From: Pararhizobium_B sp963838155 | GTDB lineage: Bacteria; Pseudomonadota; Alphaproteobacteria; Rhizobiales; Rhizobiaceae | Direction: 5' to 3' | Length of the DNA: 64,000 nucleotides | NCBI GenBank assembly: GCA_963838155.1 | Contig: CAWIQE010000006.1 | Location: 1 to 64,000 of the forward strand | In this document: positions 61,183 to 64,000 of the stretch, in pieces | Numbering within the stretch: the first letter of the stretch is position 1 | How the letters are laid out: every line of letters starts with the position of its first letter | Notes under the pieces: model-generated | The model's database searches: none | What the model was told of the DNA's origin: nothing | What the model saw: the letters and a program-made list of their open reading frames with translations, nothing else | Position numbers and translations under genes: made by a program

Positions 61183-62385
61183 ATGCCCGATAGCGAATTC
61201 TTCAGACGCTTTGCCTTCGAGCGACGCGACGTGACCCTGGCGAACTGGCGCACCGCTCCATATTGCCGTTTCGGCTTCCAGCATGTCGCGGAACTCGTCC
61301 CGAGCGCTCCGATTCCCGCCACCGGTCCGGCCCGCGAGACGATAAAGCCGGTGAGGAACGATCTCCTCGACAGGATTACGGTCGATCTCGGCATGGGCGC
61401 GGAGAGTGCCTCCGCCTATCTCGCGCGTTCACATACGGACGCCTTCGTCCTGATGAGGGACGGAGCGATCGTGTCGGAATACTACGCCGCGCATGCGGAT
61501 CCGGCTGCCCCGCATATCGTCTTTTCGATCAGCAAGTCGATCACGGCGATCGTCTCGGGTATGCTCGAGGAAGCCGGGCTCGTCGATCCGGACAGTCCGG
61601 TTGTCGACCATGTCCCTGAAATGGCGGGTTCGGCTTATGGCGATAGCACGCTCCGCAACCTGCTCGACATGCGCGTCAGCCTCGATTTCGAAGAATCCTA
61701 TCTCGATGTAGACGGCGACTACGCGCGCTATCGTCGCGCCACTCTGTGGAACCCGGCCGAGGCGGGTAGGGACATCGAGACGTTGCCGGAAATTCTGGCC
61801 TCGATTCCGAAGGGCAAGGGGCCGCACGGCGGACCGTTTGCCTACGCCTCTCCAAATTCGGACCTGCTCGGAATCGTCATCGAACGGGCGTCGGGACGGC
61901 GATACTGCGACCTCGTCTCCGACCGCCTCTGGAAACCGCTCGGCGCCATGTCCGATGCCTACGTCACCGTCGACTCGATCGGAACTGCACGCGCCGCGGG
62001 CGGTGTCTCGACGACGGCGCGCGATCTGGCACGTCTAGGCGAGGCCATGCGCAATGACGGCGTGGTCGGCGACCGGCAGGTGATCCCGCGGGCCTGGATC
62101 GCCGATACGCTGACGAAAGGAGACCGCGAGGCCTGGACGAACGGGAGTTTTACCGGGCTGTTTACCGGAGCCAGCTATCGCAACAAATGGTATGTTACGG
62201 GTGATCCGCATGGCTCCTTCTGCGGCATCGGCATCCACGGACAGTGGCTTCACGTCGATCCCGCAACCCGAACGGTCACGGTCAAGCTGTCCTCGCAGCC
62301 GGAGCCCCAGGACGACGCGTTCGACCGGTCGAACGCCCGCTTCCTGGCCGCGATCAACCGCGATGCCGGGATCTTTTCCGCCTGA
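61183..62385 (+). CDS. Beta-lactamase-fold serine hydrolase (6-aminohexanoate-dimer hydrolase type)
   Basis: A 400-residue serine hydrolase with the class C-like SxxK motif (VFSISKSITAIVSG, about residues 105-118), the Tyr motif FAYASPNSDLLG and the segments GSAYGDSTLRNLLDM and AGGVSTTARDLARLGEAM. No signal peptide is seen, so it is probably cytoplasmic, like NylB-type amide/ester hydrolases. It is divergent from a polyamine/opine-type ABC importer (155-base gap), so it may hydrolyse the imported compound. It stands alone on its strand; the natural substrate cannot be deduced. Confidence 0.85.
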   Translation: MPDSEFFRRFAFERRDVTLANWRTAPYCRFGFQHVAELVPSAPIPATGPARETIKPVRNDLLDRITVDLGMGAESASAYLARSHTDAFVLMRDGAIVSEYYAAHADPAAPHIVFSISKSITAIVSGMLEEAGLVDPDSPVVDHVPEMAGSAYGDSTLRNLLDMRVSLDFEESYLDVDGDYARYRRATLWNPAEAGRDIETLPEILASIPKGKGPHGGPFAYASPNSDLLGIVIERASGRRYCDLVSDRLWKPLGAMSDAYVTVDSIGTARAAGGVSTTARDLARLGEAMRNDGVVGDRQVIPRAWIADTLTKGDREAWTNGSFTGLFTGASYRNKWYVTGDPHGSFCGIGIHGQWLHVDPATRTVTVKLSSQPEPQDDAFDRSNARFLAAINRDAGIFSA

Positions 62386-62672
62386 TGTGCCTGCGCCCGA
62401 CGGGGCAACGCCAGGCACGGGGCGGCAAGCCGGTTCGTTGCCTACAGCCGTCTTTGTCTGTGGCCATATTGAAATTTTCTTGCGGCCCGTATGTCGCGGC
62501 CCGTATGCCGCCGGCAAGTTTCGCGGGCCGGTCGGGGTCCGCGGATTGTCGAATGCAGACTGCGAGTGGTGTCCGCGCGCCCTCGTCATGCCGCATATTC
62601 TCTTATGAACCGCGAGCCGTTTGCGTCCGTTGCATCGTCTGTAGGTGTGTCCGAAACGAAAAGGAAACGACA

Positions 62673-62950
62673 ATGGCCAGGATGATCGCAAGCTAACTGA
62701 CCCCGACCGACATCGAAGCATTCGACCGTCATTATTTCGACATCCAAGTGCCGCTCACCCGGAAGCTGCCGGGGCTCAGGACATACGAAGTCAACGCCGG
62801 TGCCGTGGCCGTACCCGGCGGCGGCTCCGGCCTCCGTCGGATCGGGGTTCTCCACTTCGACGACATGGACAAGATCCGCGCCGCCTTCGCAAGCCCGGTA
62901 GGCCAGGCTGCTGCCGCCGACTGCAGGCGCGGCCGGCGCGGACTTCGGCC
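62673..62950 (+). pseudogene. EthD-domain protein, decayed
   Basis: The sequence starts MARMIAS and then has a TAA stop at codon 8; it continues in frame as LTPTDIEAFDRHYFDIQV, PLTRKLPGLRTYEVNAG, LHFDDMDKIRAAFASPVGQA and then shifts frame near the DLQ of the usual AAADL end. These are the motifs of EthD-type small proteins (about 100 residues). The stop plus shift make it inactive. Confidence 0.7.
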
Positions 62951-63267
62951 CCGCGCTTGCCGCCGATGCGCACGAGGTGTGCCTGTCGTCACCTTTCTCT
63001 GGGGCGAAGAAGGAGGGGATCATGACCGACGAGGAATTCGCCGATCCGATGCGGGCGGTCCGGCCGATGTCGCTGGCGCGCCGGTCGCTTTTGGTCTGCT
63101 GCCGAACAATTCCAAGCATTCTGCACGTGTGAACTCAACGACAGATTTAGGCGCGTCTCCGCCTCGTGGGTTGATGAACGAGGCTGCGTGGCGCGGCTGA
63201 GCTCGAGTTCCGAGGTAACTGTCTTCAAGGTGGGATACACATCCTGCAAGACAAGCCGATTCAGCGA

Positions 63268-63367
63268 GAAGACGATCGGTCAAACCAGCAAGTCGGAGGT
63301 GGTGCCATCCCTGATCGTGTTCAATGCGGGGGGAGCGACGCTCAAGGGCGGGAAGCTGGTGCTGAGC
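63268..63367 (+). repeat. 100-base copy of part of the 19.2-kb exported-protein gene
   Basis: Ungapped alignment to 19315-19414 gives 94 of 100 identical bases. The reading frame survives in this copy (QTSKSEVVPSLIVFNAGG, ATLKGGKLVLS) but no start, signal peptide or C-terminal part is present, so it is a gene fragment. Confidence 0.95.
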
Positions 63368-63385
63368 ATGATCAGCGCGATAAAT

Positions 63386-63418
63386 GGCGGAGGGAAGGGG
63401 ACTGGCGTCGAACCTTCT
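63386..63418. repeat. 33-base dispersed repeat (partner at 23136-23168)
   Basis: GGCGGAGGGAAGGGGACTGG and the following bases match 23136-23168 at 30 of 33 positions. It lies 18 bases after the 100-base duplication, so two unrelated segments of the 19-23 kb region recur side by side here. Confidence 0.7.
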
Positions 63419-63720
63419 TTGCCTCGTCAGCTTCTGCAGGAAGTCCTGGTCGATCAGGCCCGCAATCCTCACGTGATTACCCTTGGGGTGACCAGCCAAA
63501 CCGCGTGCGCCACGCCCTTTGGGCGCGTTGGGCGGCAGCTCGCTGGCGAACGGCGTAGCAGTGATGCAGTGAATCCAGGAAAGAGGCGAACACCAGGAGG
63601 CTGGCAGACGCAGGAAGCTTAAGATGGGGCTTGAACGGATGGCTAAGATGGAATACCGTTCAATAATTGATGATCGTCGCATCTTGAGGCCACGATCACA
63701 AGGGAGGAGACAAGCGATCC

Positions 63721-64000
63721 ATGTCGTCGAAGCTTTCTACGCGTACCCAGGACATCGTCGACGCCAGCGCCGCCCTGCCACAGCGGAAACGGCAAAGCCG
63801 AACCCTGCGCACGCTGGGGCGTATCGGCTGGAACCTGATTCCGGCTTTGACCTTCGTCGTCATGGTGGGAATTTGGGCCCTGGCTGTCAGGGTCTTCCAG
63901 ATCCCCTCCTATCTCCTCCCCGGTCCTGCTAGTGTCTTCAAGCTTCTCGTTACCGATGCGGCAATGCTCTGGACGAACGCCCAGACCACTCTGGCAGAGA
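63721..64000 (+). CDS. ABC transporter permease (SsuC-like), N-terminal part, cut by window end
   Basis: The first 93 codons of a permease: a basic start (MSSKLSTRTQDIVDASAA, QRKRQSRTLRTLGRIGW), a first membrane segment (LIPALTFVVMVGIWALAVRV) and the SsuC-type FQIPSYLLPGPASVFKLL. AGGGAGGAGAC directly before the ATG is a strong ribosome site. The rest lies beyond the window. It belongs to the nitrate/taurine/riboflavin-precursor permease group and probably starts a new transport operon. Confidence 0.88.
   Translation, partial: MSSKLSTRTQDIVDASAALPQRKRQSRTLRTLGRIGWNLIPALTFVVMVGIWALAVRVFQIPSYLLPGPASVFKLLVTDAAMLWTNAQTTLAE

Larger units (their letters stand above)
62951..63720. other. Non-coding interval with duplicated fragments
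   Basis: Between the EthD remnant and the ABC permease no intact gene is visible. It contains the 100-base copy of the 19.3-kb gene (63268-63367) and, 18 bases later, the 33-base repeat (63386-63418). A frame at 62930-63132 (MTDEEFADPMRAVRPMSLA) has no recognised family. Confidence 0.5.

Noticed and set aside
63386..63418. A tRNA 3' end on the minus strand as attachment site
   Set aside because: The similarity is limited to a few bases near TGG and GAACC; the T-loop does not fit and no cloverleaf forms.
63020..63682. A 220-codon minus-strand frame near the right end
   Set aside because: It runs through the antisense of the duplicated fragment and has no continuous family similarity.
1..64000. 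CRISPR arrays, rRNA or complete prophage
   Set aside because: No regularly spaced direct repeats, rRNA-like sequence or phage structural genes were seen on reading both strands.

Overview
The window is a GC-rich stretch of an alphaproteobacterial genome, most likely Hyphomicrobiales (Rhizobiales) and Phyllobacteriaceae-like. The evidence is a complete ccoNOQP-ccoGHIS (fixNOQP-fixGHIS) locus with hemN next to it, small exported or basic families typical of rhizobia (DUF1127, DUF1236, DUF992), several TRAP/ABC uptake systems, and adenylate cyclase-TolB-TPR proteins. I saw no rRNA, tRNA or CRISPR array.

Layout. (1) 1-9.7 kb: a plus-strand catabolic operon with the end of an acyl-CoA dehydrogenase, three class III (CaiB/BaiF) CoA-transferases, two isochorismatase-fold amidohydrolases, an alpha/beta-hydrolase-fold protein, a complete TRAP transporter (dctPQM type) and an HMG-CoA-lyase-family aldolase. 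It reads as uptake, deamidation, CoA activation, oxidation and aldol cleavage of a carboxylic acid. (2) 9.8-26.5 kb: an accessory region of small exported proteins (cupredoxin, DUF1236, DUF992, OmpA-like, Cys-rich), a Tat-type beta carbonic anhydrase, a beta-CASP RNA-processing-type metallo-hydrolase, two paralogous cyclase-TolB-TPR proteins, a DedA membrane protein, and many gene remnants (macB, ABC exporter, carbonic anhydrase, IS3 orfA, AraC). (3) 27-35.7 kb: OsmC, two flavoproteins, a DUF1127 protein, and a 1525-residue fusion (SARP-like DNA-binding domain, alpha/beta hydrolase, cyclase-like domain, STAND ATPase, TPR) followed by a MaoC-type hydratase. (4) 35.8-45.4 kb: microaerobic respiration, with hemN divergent from ccoNOQP and then ccoGHIS; FNR/FixK-type boxes lie in the hemN/ccoN gap (two) and before ccoG (one). 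(5) 45.7-48.4 kb: fused remnants of a proton-pumping P-type ATPase, an Old-Yellow-Enzyme-type demethylase, a DAO-type oxidase and a methyltransferase. (6) 48.6-56.2 kb: a LysR regulator divergent from an operon of LeuC/LeuD-like hydratase, PEP-mutase/isocitrate-lyase-family lyase and a nitrate/taurine-type ABC importer, the composition expected for branched C4-C6 dicarboxylate (dimethylmaleate/citramalate-like) use. (7) 57-62.4 kb: a polyamine/opine-type ABC importer on the minus strand, divergent from a beta-lactamase-fold serine hydrolase. (8) 62.4-64 kb: an EthD remnant, a duplicated fragment of the 19.2-kb gene, and the start of another ABC permease.

Two features cut across the window. 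FNR-like palindromes precede the respiratory genes and also the cupredoxin gene and the 19.2-kb exported-protein gene, suggesting one oxygen-responsive regulon. Five otherwise good genes carry single frameshifts, four of them exactly one extra base, so sequencing or assembly error has to be weighed against true decay; the truncated remnants listed above are genuine decay.
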